Assembly (NCBI RefSeq): GCF_017549005.1 | Contig: NZ_JAFYYT010000046.1 | Span: 1-64,000, forward strand | Length of the DNA stretch: 64,000 nucleotides | Reading direction: 5' to 3' | DNA from: Ruminococcus sp. | Lineage (GTDB): Bacteria > Bacillota > Clostridia > Oscillospirales > Ruminococcaceae | Shown: positions 8,981 to 16,826 of the stretch, in pieces | How the letters are laid out: each line of letters begins with the position of its first letter | Numbering within the stretch: the stretch's first letter is position 1 | Made by a program: the position numbers and the translations under genes | Notes under the pieces: generated by a model | Told to the model about the DNA's origin: nothing | Databases searched by the model: none | Seen by the model: only the letters and a program-made list of their open reading frames with translations

Positions 8981-9013
8981 CCCCCTGTTTCCGACAGAGG
9001 GGTTTACTTTTTA
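8981..9013 (+). terminator. intrinsic terminator after the small protein gene
   Basis: Stem CCCC-CTGT pairs with ACAG-A-GGGG (8981-9002, one bulged A, loop TTCCG), followed by a T-rich run. Confidence 0.7.
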
Positions 9014-9056
9014 TAAAAAACGTCCCCTTGCCGACCGTGAGTTGTCCGCAAGGGGA
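9014..9056 (-). terminator. rpsT intrinsic terminator
   Basis: On the minus strand the 9-bp stem TCCCCTTGC / GCAAGGGGA (9023-9031 with 9048-9056) is followed by a run of six T (9015-9020). Confidence 0.8.
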
Positions 9057-9086
9057 TTTCGATTCTTATATTATCAAAGAGACCGA

Positions 9087-9347
9087 TTATTCAGCAGAGT
9101 TGAGCTTCTTAGCGAGCTGTGACTTCTTTCTTGCAGCCTTATTCTTGTGCATAAGACCCTTAGCGCAAGCCTGATCAACTCTCTTGATAGCAACCTTGAT
9201 AGCCTCTACCTTGTCAGCAGCGCCTGTTGCTACAGCTGCGTCAGCCTTCTTGAGGATAGTCTTGAGATTGGACTTTCTTGCCTTGTTGGCAGCAGCCTTT
9301 GTTGCATTGACCTTTACTCTCTTCTTAGCAGACTTAATGTTTGGCAT
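9087..9347 (-). CDS. rpsT: 30S ribosomal protein S20
   Basis: The 86-residue basic protein starts MPNIKSAKKRVKVNATKAAANKARKS, the S20 signature, and ends KNKAARKKSQLAKKLN. S20 binds 16S rRNA early in 30S assembly. The start at 9345-9347 was chosen over an ATG 22 codons upstream because AAGGAGG lies 7-13 bases before it and because S20 begins MPNIKSA in the family. It is divergent from gpr, as in Bacillus subtilis. The promoter is at 9475-9503, which gives a leader of about 120 bases; S20 leaders are autoregulatory in some bacteria, but no motif for this is recognised here. Confidence 0.98.
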   Translation of the reverse strand: MPNIKSAKKRVKVNATKAAANKARKSNLKTILKKADAAVATGAADKVEAIKVAIKRVDQACAKGLMHKNKAARKKSQLAKKLNSAE

Positions 9348-9474
9348 TTTGTTACACCTCCTTGAATTATGCGAACCGTATAATCGCCCGCATTTAACAG
9401 ATAATAGGAGCAAACACGGGTTAGTTCACTCCCTGGCAGCTGCAACGCACAGCTGTCATACTGAGACAAATATA

Positions 9475-9503
9475 ATTATAGCATTTTTCAACAGTATTTT
9501 CAA
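9475..9503 (-). promoter_or_regulatory. rpsT promoter
   Basis: On the minus strand TTGAAA (9498-9503), 17-base spacer, TATAAT (9475-9480). Confidence 0.7.
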
Positions 9504-9574
9504 TAGTCAAAAGTGAAATAATCCTTATAAATATTTTCCACAATTAAAGCATAATGCACAATATGGAGGAAATC

Positions 9575-10420
9575 ATGGATATTCGCACAGATCTCGCTCT
9601 TGAAAGCCTCTCCGCAGAGGAGCTACCCGAGAGCGTTCACATACGCATTCGCGGCAAAGCCTTCCGCGTTACCGAGATAGTCATTGACGACGACAGCTGT
9701 CTTGACTCCATAGGCAGGGGCAGGGGACGATATATCACTCTCGAGGGGAGCTGTCTGAGCCGATTTTCCGAGGATTACGAGCTCATGGCGCAGGAGCTTG
9801 CACAGGAGCTCTCCGCGCTTCTGCCTGACGGGGATATACTTGTGGTGGGACTTGGGAACAACGATATAACTCCCGACGCTATCGGTCCGCAGACTGCCGC
9901 AAAAGTGCTTGCTACAAGGCATCTCAGCAGCGATGAGGACTTCGGGGAGGAGTTTTTCACATCGCTCCGCCGCGTCAGCGCCTTTGCAGGTGGAGTCATG
10001 GGACAAACGGGTATCGAGACCGCCGAGATAGTCCGAGCTATTGCCGCGGAGCTCCGACCTGCCGCCATTATCGCTATTGACGCTCTCGCCTGTACGGACG
10101 TGAGCCGGCTCGGTACGACGATACAGCTCACGGACACGGGAATTTCCCCTGGAAGCGGCGTTTCCAACCGTCGGCAGGAGCTCTCGGAGAAGCTTTTCGG
10201 CGTTCCCGTCATAGCCGTGGGAGTTCCCACCGTTGTGGATATGCACACTATCGTGAAAAGCCTAACAGGGAAGAAAATAAACGGGGAGCTGCCAAATATG
10301 ATGGTAACTCCCCGTGATATCGACCGCCTTACCGAAAGAGCCTCGCAGCTCCTTGCATTCGGGATAAATCTTGCTTTGCAGCCGACTCTGACATTTGAGG
10401 ACGTGAGAGGGCTGTTCTGA
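9575..10420 (+). CDS. gpr: germination protease GPR
   Basis: The 281-residue protein matches GPR, the peptidase (family A25) that degrades small acid-soluble spore proteins during germination. It starts MDIRTDLALES, a conserved opening near the auto-processing region. It carries VVGLGNNDITPDAIGPQTA, GVMGQTGIETAEIVRAI and the IDALA-x5-RLGTTIQLTDTGI-SPGSGV core. The start at 9575 follows GGAGG with a 5-base gap; an ATG 7 codons upstream has no site. The length is about 85-90 residues shorter than Bacillus GPR, as I recall for many Clostridia, but this was not checked. Its presence argues that the organism can sporulate. The rpsT-gpr divergent arrangement is conserved in Firmicutes. Confidence 0.93.
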   Translation: MDIRTDLALESLSAEELPESVHIRIRGKAFRVTEIVIDDDSCLDSIGRGRGRYITLEGSCLSRFSEDYELMAQELAQELSALLPDGDILVVGLGNNDITPDAIGPQTAAKVLATRHLSSDEDFGEEFFTSLRRVSAFAGGVMGQTGIETAEIVRAIAAELRPAAIIAIDALACTDVSRLGTTIQLTDTGISPGSGVSNRRQELSEKLFGVPVIAVGVPTVVDMHTIVKSLTGKKINGELPNMMVTPRDIDRLTERASQLLAFGINLALQPTLTFEDVRGLF

Positions 10421-10439
10421 TGCGTAATTCATAATTATT

Positions 10440-10463
10440 GCAGGGGCGAGTTCCGCTCGCCCG
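10440..10463 (+). repeat. REP-like hairpin (GCAG + GGGCGAG stem)
   Basis: A GCAG leader is followed by GGGCGAG, loop TTCCG and CTCGCCC. It belongs to a family of short hairpins with a GTAG-like leader found nine times in this window. Confidence 0.6.
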
Positions 10464-10506
10464 TTAATTTTTCGGTTAATTAGTTAATTACATTTGTTAC
10501 GTTAGG

Positions 10507-10531
10507 CGCGGACTGCCAAAGGCAGCCCATA
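10507..10531 (-). repeat. REP-like hairpin (GTAT + GGGCTGCC stem)
   Basis: On the minus strand GTAT is followed by GGGCTGCC, loop TTT and GGCAGTCC, with one mismatch in the stem. Confidence 0.5.
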
Positions 10532-10646
10532 CATTCCGCAAATAACAGAAAATAATGTGACGTAAGCGATGTACAGGTATCGGTTTTAATCATTGTGAGC
10601 GAGTTTACGAGCGACAACGTGGCTGCGGTCGAGCTGGCTCAGCTCG

Positions 10647-11399
10647 TCACCACATGAATTCAACATCGGGAGCTTTTACCATGTGTATCTCGGGCTCGGG
10701 CTCTGAGAGCTGCTGCTCCTTTTCTTCCCTCAGGATAGCCTTTGCAAGCTCCTCCACTTCCACAATTTCGTGGAAATAATCGTTTACGGGCTGGAGCACC
10801 TTGAAAACTTCAACAGCGTGCTCCGCTATTTTTCGGGAGAAAAGCTCCTCGGGACCGCTGACCTTTGTGTAAAGGCTCAGTCCCTTTTTCACGAAATATT
10901 TCTCCAGCTCGGGAACCGGACAGGACTTTTTCCGCTTGTACTCCTCACCGCCCAGCGTCAGCCCGTACTTTTCAACAAGTTCATCGACCATGTTGATAAA
11001 CGGCTCGGAGTCCTCAAGAAGTCCGCTGCGAAAACGCTCCATAACAGCGGCTTCGGGCTTGGATATGCGGAAACCGAACTCCGCTCCCTCGGGAGAAAGC
11101 TCAAAATACAGGGTGGGAGTCTTGTTCCAGTACCATGCGTCATAGCGGACATATATCCACAAAGTGTCGCGGTAGTGTAGATATGGCGCGAAATTCTCGT
11201 CGCGGTAAATCCTGCCCACCTTGTACATCATGCCGTCGATATCTGAAAACGGCGCGAAAAGCTCCTCGCCGAGAGCCTTCATTGGCTCGAAGACCTTCTC
11301 CGTATAGACCGCCTTACGCGGCTCGAACCAGTCCTTGTTATTGTTATGTCTTACACCGAGGAGGAACTCCAGCGCCTCATTTGAAAATCCATTGAACAT
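10647..11399 (-). CDS. DUF2461 family protein
   Basis: The 250-residue protein matches DUF2461 (TIGR02453). Recognisable parts are the opening FSNEALEFLLGVRHNNNKDWFEPRKAVYTEKVFEP, the centre KVGRIYRDENFAPYLHYRD and the ELSPEGAEFGFRI strand. The family is widespread and its biochemical function is unknown to me. There is no signal peptide or membrane segment, so it is probably cytosolic. It stands alone between repeat-rich gaps, with AGGAG before the start. The length is slightly above the usual 220-230 residues because of a C-terminal Glu/Pro-rich tail. Confidence 0.8.
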   Translation of the reverse strand: MFNGFSNEALEFLLGVRHNNNKDWFEPRKAVYTEKVFEPMKALGEELFAPFSDIDGMMYKVGRIYRDENFAPYLHYRDTLWIYVRYDAWYWNKTPTLYFELSPEGAEFGFRISKPEAAVMERFRSGLLEDSEPFINMVDELVEKYGLTLGGEEYKRKKSCPVPELEKYFVKKGLSLYTKVSGPEELFSRKIAEHAVEVFKVLQPVNDYFHEIVEVEELAKAILREEKEQQLSEPEPEIHMVKAPDVEFMW

Positions 11400-11461
11400 A
11401 GTATTCTCCTGTTATCGTAATGACGGCCTTTGAACGTCCATACAAAGCGTCAAGCCGTCCC

Positions 11462-11503
11462 TGATTACTGATTACTGATTACTGATTACTGATTACTGAT
11501 TAC
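11462..11503. repeat. tandem heptamer TGATTAC x6
   Basis: Six perfect, directly adjacent copies of TGATTAC. The number of copies is likely to vary by slippage. Confidence 0.95.
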
Positions 11504-11610
11504 TTAGAAATTATATCACAGTTTACGGCATTATTCAAGGAGTAATATCATAATTCCATATTTTTACAGCAATATAGTACTAATTTTATTTCACACAGTG
11601 GTGAAATAAC

Positions 11611-11778
11611 TTTCAACATTGTGTTGAAACAGCTGTGGAGTCATATGTTAGATTGTGGATAACTATGTTGAAAATGTGGAAAACAACGTAGAATACACTT
11701 TTTGGAAGTGCCTAAAAGTTGAAAACCCTGTGGATAAACGGGGAAAATAAGTAAACAATAAAAATATGTTGTGGAAAA
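11611..11778 (-). promoter_or_regulatory. DnaA-box cluster outside the dnaA region
   Basis: Read on the minus strand there are two perfect boxes TTATCCACA (11654-11662 and 11729-11737), two TTTTCCACA (11675-11683, 11770-11778) and one TTTTCAACA (11666-11674). A near copy lies at 11717-11725. A perfect inverted repeat TTTCAACA/TGTTGAAA with a 3-base centre lies at 11611-11629. The main boxes point the same way. It sits about 17-19 kb from dnaA and the dnaA/rpmH gap. Confidence 0.7.
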
Positions 11779-11816
11779 AGACTCCGCAACAATTCATTGT
11801 AAAGGATATGATTTGT

Positions 11817-12176
11817 ATGAAAAAGCTTTTAGCAATATGCTCCATATTTTTTACAGTCTGTACAGCCCTTACAAGCTGCGGCGATAACAACAGCGGCCAT
11901 TATACCGACGACGGAAATGGCGCAGTTATCGACCAGACAATTACGACTGTAAAACATGAGAGCACTACTACTACAATGCGCGAAAGCTCCGTTAAGGACA
12001 GAGCCGAGGACGCTGCCGACGGAATCGGCGACGCAGGCAAAGATATCGTAAGCGGCGTGGGCGACGCCGGAAAAGACCTCATTGACGGTGCACAGAACGC
12101 CGTTGATAACGTCATCGACGGCATGGACGGCGAAAAAGAAACCAATACTACCACAACCCACAAGAACGACAGATAA
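11817..12176 (+). CDS. small lipoprotein with amphipathic repeats
   Basis: The 119-residue protein has a lipoprotein signal (MKKLLAICSIFFTVCTALTSC, Cys21). A short Thr-rich spacer follows, then repeated units of the form GDAGKDIVSGVGDAGKDLIDGAQNAVDNVIDG, which should form amphipathic helices, and a Thr/Asn-rich tail. I do not recognise a family. The start at 11817 was chosen because the longer frame adds 17 residues that spoil the signal peptide; AAGGA lies about 10 bases upstream. Because its upstream region is the DnaA-box cluster, its transcription may respond to DnaA. Confidence 0.65.
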   Translation: MKKLLAICSIFFTVCTALTSCGDNNSGHYTDDGNGAVIDQTITTVKHESTTTTMRESSVKDRAEDAADGIGDAGKDIVSGVGDAGKDLIDGAQNAVDNVIDGMDGEKETNTTTTHKNDR

Positions 12177-12231
12177 CTAAAGGCGAACAGTAAGTTTATT
12201 TCACTCACTGCAGCTTTATGCGTAATTATTT

Positions 12232-12488
12232 AGGAGGACCCTTTTGAAAAAGGGTCTCTCCTCAAACTCCTCCCCTAAAACTTTCAGCTTAAATTTTCCT
12301 AAACAGGACGCCCACCTAAAAGTAACGCCCTCTGCACATCTTGCAGGGGGCGTCCTGTTTAGGAAAATTTGGGTTAAAAGTCTTTGGAAAGGGGTTCTGG
12401 GTACTCCCTGTAGTACAGGGAGATGTCCGCAGGACAGAGGGTCGCGCCTCCGTCAGAGGGAACCTTTCCTCAGAAAGGTTTTCCCCGA
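12232..12488 (-). repeat. composite palindromic repeat, copy A (with two extra modules)
   Basis: On the minus strand the copy shares three blocks with copy B at 33948-34064: CGGGGAAAACCTTTCTGAGG and following bases, CCCCTTTCCAAAGACTTTTA, and GGAGTTTGAGGAGA followed by ACCCTTTTT. Copy A also has a block of small hairpins (about 12400-12463) and an 80-bp palindromic element (12291-12370). It contains no coding capacity and lies between convergent genes. Confidence 0.8.
12291..12370. mobile_element. 80-bp element with 23-bp perfect inverted ends nested in copy A
   Basis: Arms 12291-12313 and 12348-12370 are perfect reverse complements (outer end AAATTTTCCTAAACAGG). An inner hairpin GCCCTCTGCA/TGCAGGGGGC follows inside. 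Copy B lacks this block, so it looks like an insertion into an existing repeat (MITE-like). Confidence 0.6.
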
Positions 12489-12522
12489 CAATTACATATA
12501 AGTTACGGTGAGCGGAATAAAC

Positions 12523-13824
12523 TTACTGTCCGCACAGCTCCACCATTGCTTCTGCCATTATTTCCGCATTTTTCAGCAGGTCGTTCACGGTAATGAACTC
12601 GTCGGGGCAGTGCATATTGCAGTTTGTATCCGGGAACTCAGCACCGAAGGCGACTCCGCCCTCTATCTCATGTACATAGGTGCCGCCGCCGATAGCGATA
12701 CAGCGGCCTTTATCGCCTGTTACCCGCTCATAGACCCTCAGAAGCGTCTGCACAAACTCGCTGTTTTCGTCGGTACAGTGGGGCTCGACGCCCTCGCAGG
12801 AATCCACCTCGAAGCCAGCGCTGCGAAGCTTTCCACAGATAATATCGCTTATCTCAGCCTTTTTGCGGTCAAGTGGGAAACGAATGTCGATACCGCCCTT
12901 GATACGTCCGTTTTCGGTGTTCAGAAGCGACAGTACACAGGTCATATCGCCCGAAATATCGTCACTGAAGCCAAGTCCGCAGCTCTTTCCGTTCAGCTCT
13001 CCGTGAGGGAAGAGCTCCGCAAGAGCTTTCAACAGCGGCTCTTCGTTACCGTAGTCCGCAAGAAACTTTGTTATGGCATTCTCGCCCTTTTCGGGAGTTG
13101 AAGCGTGTGCGGAAGTGCCGTCAGTTTTACCGAAAAAAGCCGTAGGACCGTTCTTTTCTGCCCTCACAAACTGGAATTTACAGCTTGCAGGCACGGCATT
13201 TATAACTGTTCCTGCCTCAACTGATACGTTTTCGGGCACAGCTGCCGAAAAATAGACCCTCAGCATACCCTTTTCCGCATTGATAAGGGGATACTCACCG
13301 TCAGGAGTGAATACCATAGACGGTAATTCATGCTTTTTTCGGTAGTAGGCAAGGTCCGCGGAACCGTTCTCCTCATTCGTGCCGAAGATAAGGCGTATAC
13401 CCTTTTTCAGCGGAAGTCCAAGCTCCTTAACGGCTCTCGCCGCAAAAAGAGCCGCAACAGCAGGTCCCTTGTCGTCGATAGTACCTCTGCCGACGAGTTT
13501 ATCGGTCTCGGGCTCATGACGAAGCACAAAAGGGTCGGAAGTCCAGCCCGTTCCTACGGGAACTACGTCCAGATGAGTGAGCACGGCAAGCTCGGGAGCA
13601 AGTCCGTTTATGTCCGCAGAGCCTGCGTAATTGTCCGTATTTTCCACGGAAAAACCGAACTCCTCACACTTTTTTAGCATAATATCGAGAGCTCTTGCAG
13701 GCTCTTTTCCGAAAGGAGCTCCTTCTTCCGCTTCGCCCTGCACGCTGGGAACTGCGACGAGCTCCGCGAGAAAGTCTATCATTTCCTGTTTATGGTCGTA
13801 AATGTAATCTTTTATCTCTGACAT
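12523..13824 (-). CDS. M20 family dipeptidase (PepV/Sapep type)
   Basis: The 433-residue protein is a metallopeptidase of the M20 family, Sapep/PepV branch. Metal ligands and catalytic residues are His84 (LTHLDVVP), Asp117 (RGTIDDKGP), Glu151/Glu152 (GTNEENG), Asp175 (TPDGEYP) and a C-terminal His in MHCPDEF. The lid domain lies between about 180 and 300. The PepV branch hydrolyses dipeptides, including carnosine-like ones, with two metal ions in the cytosol. No signal peptide is present. The start has AGGAG upstream. It is a single gene flanked by repeats and the terminator of the ABC gene. Confidence 0.9.
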   Translation of the reverse strand: MSEIKDYIYDHKQEMIDFLAELVAVPSVQGEAEEGAPFGKEPARALDIMLKKCEEFGFSVENTDNYAGSADINGLAPELAVLTHLDVVPVGTGWTSDPFVLRHEPETDKLVGRGTIDDKGPAVAALFAARAVKELGLPLKKGIRLIFGTNEENGSADLAYYRKKHELPSMVFTPDGEYPLINAEKGMLRVYFSAAVPENVSVEAGTVINAVPASCKFQFVRAEKNGPTAFFGKTDGTSAHASTPEKGENAITKFLADYGNEEPLLKALAELFPHGELNGKSCGLGFSDDISGDMTCVLSLLNTENGRIKGGIDIRFPLDRKKAEISDIICGKLRSAGFEVDSCEGVEPHCTDENSEFVQTLLRVYERVTGDKGRCIAIGGGTYVHEIEGGVAFGAEFPDTNCNMHCPDEFITVNDLLKNAEIMAEAMVELCGQ

Positions 13825-13845
13825 TGTTTTCTCCTGTGATAATTA

Positions 13846-13881
13846 TTCAAAAACAAAAAACCGCAGTAGAGCTACTGCGGT
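13846..13881 (-). terminator. terminator of the sugar ABC ATPase gene
   Basis: On the minus strand a 9-10 bp stem CCGCAGTAG/CTACTGCGG (13861-13880) is followed by TTTTTTGTTTTT. Confidence 0.85.
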
Positions 13882-13951
13882 GATTTGCGTGTACACAGCG
13901 TCTCGCGACGCTATGTACCAAGAAAGAAAGGATAAATATGAAAAGAATTAA

Positions 13952-15070
13952 TCAGTTAACAATTGTCTTCTCAGTTTCCTTATCGAAGATGTGGATTCTG
14001 TTAGGATCGATAGCAACCTTGATATCGTCTCCTGACTTAGCTGTAGATCTCGGGCTAACTCTTGCTGTGAGCGGAATACCCTCGCAGAGGAGGTAGAGGT
14101 AAGTCTCAGCACCCATCATTTCGGTAATTTCTACGTTAGCGTCGATAACGCCTGTAGAAGCATTTGAGAGGTACATTTCTTCATCGTGGATAGACTCAGG
14201 ACGAACACCGAGAGTGATCTCCTTGCCTACGTATGAGTTGAGGTCTTCGTTTACCTTTGACTCGGGAACGATGATCTGATACTTTGTATTCTTACCAAAT
14301 TCAACTATATACTGACCATACTCTTCCTTGAGAGTAGCGTCGATGAAGTTCATCTGAGGTGAACCGAGGAAGCCTGCAACGAACTTGTTAGCAGGGTTCT
14401 CGTAGAGGTTCTGAGGTGTATCGATCTGCTGAACGAAACCGTCCTTCATACAAACGATTCTGTCACCCATTGTCATAGCCTCAGTCTGGTCATGAGTTAC
14501 ATAGATAAATGTAGTACCGAGCTTCTTGTGGATCTTAGCGATCTCGGTTCTCATCTGAGCACGGAGCTTTGCGTCGAGGTTTGAGAGAGGCTCGTCGAGA
14601 AGGAATACCTTTGGTGAACGAACGATCGCACGACCGAGGGCAACTCTCTGTCTCTGACCACCTGACATAGCCTTAGGCTTTCTGTCGAGGAGGTGTGTAA
14701 GGTCGAGGATCTTTGCAGCCTCGTTAACCTTTCTCTCTATTTCATCCTTAGGAACTTTACGGAGCTTGAGTCCGAAAGCCATGTTATCAAAAACAGTCAT
14801 GTGCGGATAAAGAGCATAGTTCTGGAAAACCATTGCGATATCTCTGTCCTTTGGAGCGATATCGTTAACGAGCTTATCGCCTATATAAAGCTCACCTTCT
14901 GATATCTCCTCGAGACCTGCGATCATACGGAGAGTTGTTGACTTACCGCATCCGGAAGGTCCAACGAGAACGATGAACTCCTTATCTCTTATCTCTAAAT
15001 TAACATCCGAAACGGCTACTACTCCGCCAGGATATTTCTTATAGATGTTTTTAAGTACTAAGCCTGCCAT
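13952..15070 (-). CDS. msmX: sugar ABC importer ATPase, MsmX/UgpC type
   Basis: The 372-residue protein is full length for the MalK/MsmX/UgpC class. It has Walker A GPSGCGKST (37-45), Q-loop Gln83, signature MSGGQ (135-139), Walker B VFLLDE (155-160) and the switch His in THDQTEA. A C-terminal OB/TOBE regulatory domain follows (about 240-370). These ATPases power carbohydrate uptake. No permease or binding-protein genes are adjacent, as is usual for a shared orphan ATPase that serves several importers. Its codon usage is richer in translationally favoured codons than most neighbours, which suits high expression. Promoter at 15139-15167; own terminator. Confidence 0.93.
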   Translation of the reverse strand: MAGLVLKNIYKKYPGGVVAVSDVNLEIRDKEFIVLVGPSGCGKSTTLRMIAGLEEISEGELYIGDKLVNDIAPKDRDIAMVFQNYALYPHMTVFDNMAFGLKLRKVPKDEIERKVNEAAKILDLTHLLDRKPKAMSGGQRQRVALGRAIVRSPKVFLLDEPLSNLDAKLRAQMRTEIAKIHKKLGTTFIYVTHDQTEAMTMGDRIVCMKDGFVQQIDTPQNLYENPANKFVAGFLGSPQMNFIDATLKEEYGQYIVEFGKNTKYQIIVPESKVNEDLNSYVGKEITLGVRPESIHDEEMYLSNASTGVIDANVEITEMMGAETYLYLLCEGIPLTARVSPRSTAKSGDDIKVAIDPNRIHIFDKETEKTIVN

Positions 15071-15138
15071 GTTTAATCCATTCCTCCAGTAAATAATTTA
15101 ATGCCGATTTATTTTTTTCCATCATCAGCTATGATAAT

Positions 15139-15167
15139 ATAATAACACATATTTTGCAATTTTGCAA
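15139..15167 (-). promoter_or_regulatory. promoter of the sugar ABC ATPase gene
   Basis: On the minus strand TTGCAA (15162-15167), 17-base spacer, TATTAT (15139-15144). A second TTGCAA lies 5 bases further in. Confidence 0.6.
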
Positions 15168-15185
15168 GTTGCTAAATCGCCAAAG

Positions 15186-15962
15186 TTACGTAATATACTT
15201 TATTAGATTTGCCGAATAAAATGCCGAATATTTGGCAAAAAAGAGGTCAAAATTTTGCTCTTTAAACATATCGTTCGGCATTATCTCCATACTCTCTCCT
15301 ATTCTCAGTTTTTCGGGCAAAACAAGGCCTCCGAGAGAAATTCTCATTAAAAGTTCAACGTGATTTCCCACAGCTGCGAACATTCTTTTAACTTGATGAT
15401 ATTTTCCTTCATAAAGTTCCACAAATGCGAGTTTATCGCTGTTTTCCGACTGTCTGACCTTTGCGGGGAGACAAGTCTCTCCGTCTGCGAGGGTAATACC
15501 CTCTGCAAATTTGTTAATATAATTATTTTCAAATTTTCTGCCAAGTTGCACAATATAGACCTTCGGAATGTGATGCTTTGGTGAAAGCATTCTGTGCGCC
15601 AGCTCTCCGTCGTCTGTAAGCAAAAGTGCTCCCATGCTGTCCTTATCGAGACGCCCCGCGGGAAATAACCCTTTTTTCCGCAATTCGGGAGGGATTAGCT
15701 TCATCACTGTTTCTCCGTCCTTGTCGTCCGTTGAGCACACATAGCCCTGCGGCTTGTTGAGGAGCAGATAGCTGAAACGCTGCGTTCTTATCTCCTGACC
15801 GCATACCGTAACTGCTGCCGACGTATCGTCTACCTTTACGTCCGGACGCTTTACAACTGTTCCGTCAACGGTTATCCTGCCCTTTGCAGCGAGCTCCTTT
15901 ATCTGATTTCTTGAATATTCAGTCCTTTCGGAGATGAACTTATCAAGTCTTATCTGTGCCAT
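15186..15962 (-). CDS. RsuA/RluB-family pseudouridine synthase
   Basis: The 258-residue protein has an N-terminal S4 RNA-binding domain (about 1-48, RLDKFISERTEYSRNQIKELAAKGRITVDG) and a pseudouridine synthase domain. The catalytic Asp106 is in GRLDKDSMGALLLTDDG. The motif YEGKYHQVKRMFAAVGNHV is typical of this branch. It most resembles RsuA (16S rRNA position 516), but RluB/E/F-type activity cannot be excluded. The end of the gene approaches the ABC promoter at 15139-15167. The start lies next to the divergent lipoprotein gene at 16045. Confidence 0.88.
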   Translation of the reverse strand: MAQIRLDKFISERTEYSRNQIKELAAKGRITVDGTVVKRPDVKVDDTSAAVTVCGQEIRTQRFSYLLLNKPQGYVCSTDDKDGETVMKLIPPELRKKGLFPAGRLDKDSMGALLLTDDGELAHRMLSPKHHIPKVYIVQLGRKFENNYINKFAEGITLADGETCLPAKVRQSENSDKLAFVELYEGKYHQVKRMFAAVGNHVELLMRISLGGLVLPEKLRIGESMEIMPNDMFKEQNFDLFFAKYSAFYSANLIKYIT

Positions 15963-16044
15963 TGCAACTCCCTTCGGTATATTTCATATCATGTACTGAA
16001 TAAGCTCTAATGATCCCGATTTTACCGAAAAGGAGCAATAAAGC

Positions 16045-16449
16045 ATGAAAAAAAACTTATTTGCAGCGGTCTCAGCCGCTTTCCTGACGCTTGCTGCCTG
16101 TAACAGCAAAGAAGCGCCGACAACTGTTACGGCTGTCGGCGACGTTGCTCAGCGTATAGGATACTTCGCCTCTCACGGCTGGGAGGCGGAGGAGATATCC
16201 GAAAAGGATATAACTATCCCCGCGGATTTTCCCGATGTCTATGAAGAATACGCCCGTATGCAGGATAAACAGGAACTTCCTCTGCGGAAATACGCAGGAA
16301 GAGCCGCAAAGCTTTTCGTGTACGAGATAAAGAATTACTCTCCCGACAACATGAAAATGCTTGCAGAGCTGCTCGTATGCGACGATATCGCAGTTGCCTC
16401 AATGGTATACAGTGAGGACGGAGGAAGTCTCAGAATGCCTGTGAGCTGA
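16045..16449 (+). CDS. lipoprotein, DUF4830-like
   Basis: The 134-residue protein has a lipoprotein signal with lipobox LAAC (Cys19). The mature part begins near VGDVAQRIGYFASHGWEAEEISEKDITIPADFPDVYEEYARMQ, a pattern I associate with DUF4830. It then shows a KYAGRAAKLFVYEIKNY strand region. The function of the family is unknown. AGGAG precedes the ATG by 7 bases. It converges with the membrane protein gene at 16451, leaving one base between the stop codons. Confidence 0.7.
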   Translation: MKKNLFAAVSAAFLTLAACNSKEAPTTVTAVGDVAQRIGYFASHGWEAEEISEKDITIPADFPDVYEEYARMQDKQELPLRKYAGRAAKLFVYEIKNYSPDNMKMLAELLVCDDIAVASMVYSEDGGSLRMPVS

Positions 16450-16450
16450 A

Positions 16451-16822
16451 TCAGAATACGTTGAGAAGTTTTCCTACGAATGGCATTCTGTAAGCCTTGC
16501 CGTTTACTGCGCCGATGATGTAAACTACCAGCATTGCGATGATAGCGAGCCATATAACTATATTGCAGAGAATACCGAGGATCGGTATAAATACAAGTAT
16601 GAGCCTTATAATGCTGAGAGCTACCAGCGCGATGAGCCATGTAAGGCTCTGATTTGCATGGAACTTGCAGTATGTAGAATTTTTGTCGCCGAGTATCGGC
16701 AGGAAGAAGAGAATAGGAAGAATGTACGCGATAATGGCAAGAGGTTTGTTTTTGTCAACCTCAGGCTGATTAAAGGTCTGCTCCGTATTCAGGTCGTTAA
16801 AGTTTTCAAGTAAATCCATCAT
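16451..16822 (-). CDS. small membrane protein, DUF4870-like
   Basis: The 123-residue protein has three or four hydrophobic segments (about 28-48, 60-80, 82-112) and a short acidic N-terminus. The pattern AIIAYILPILFFLPIL...CKFHANQSLTWLI is typical of DUF4870/Tic20-like small membrane proteins. Their function is not settled. Two adjacent ATG codons could start the gene; GGAGG lies upstream of both. The gene follows nrdR with a 4-base gap, so the two may be co-transcribed. Confidence 0.75.
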   Translation of the reverse strand: MMDLLENFNDLNTEQTFNQPEVDKNKPLAIIAYILPILFFLPILGDKNSTYCKFHANQSLTWLIALVALSIIRLILVFIPILGILCNIVIWLAIIAMLVVYIIGAVNGKAYRMPFVGKLLNVF

Positions 16823-16826
16823 TTTT

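Larger units (their letters stand above)
11400..11816. other. intergenic region with tandem repeat and DnaA-box cluster
   Basis: This 417-base gap holds six copies of a 7-base repeat (11462-11503), an AT-rich stretch (about 11510-11600) and a cluster of DnaA-box-like 9-mers (11611-11778). No gene is seen. Confidence 0.7.
12177..12522. other. intergenic region filled by nested palindromic repeat
   Basis: The gap between convergent genes is almost entirely the repeat at 12232-12488. An 85-codon plus-strand frame inside it (12244-12501) is repeat-derived and not counted as a gene. Confidence 0.7.

Noticed and set aside
9348-9475. A ribosomal-protein leader motif for S20
   Set aside because: The leader of about 120 bases has some pairing, but I could not identify a known autoregulatory structure.
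11462-11503. Possible CRISPR array
   Set aside because: The repeat is 7 bases and directly tandem, with no spacers and no cas genes in the window.
11611-11778. Reading the 11.6 kb cluster as the main origin
   Set aside because: The gyrA to dnaA genes would then all be transcribed against replication, and the strand switch of the conserved gene cluster lies at 30.2-30.8 kb.
12244-12501. 85-codon plus-strand frame
   Set aside because: It lies entirely within the palindromic repeat, and its amino-acid sequence follows from repeat sequence and not from a protein family.
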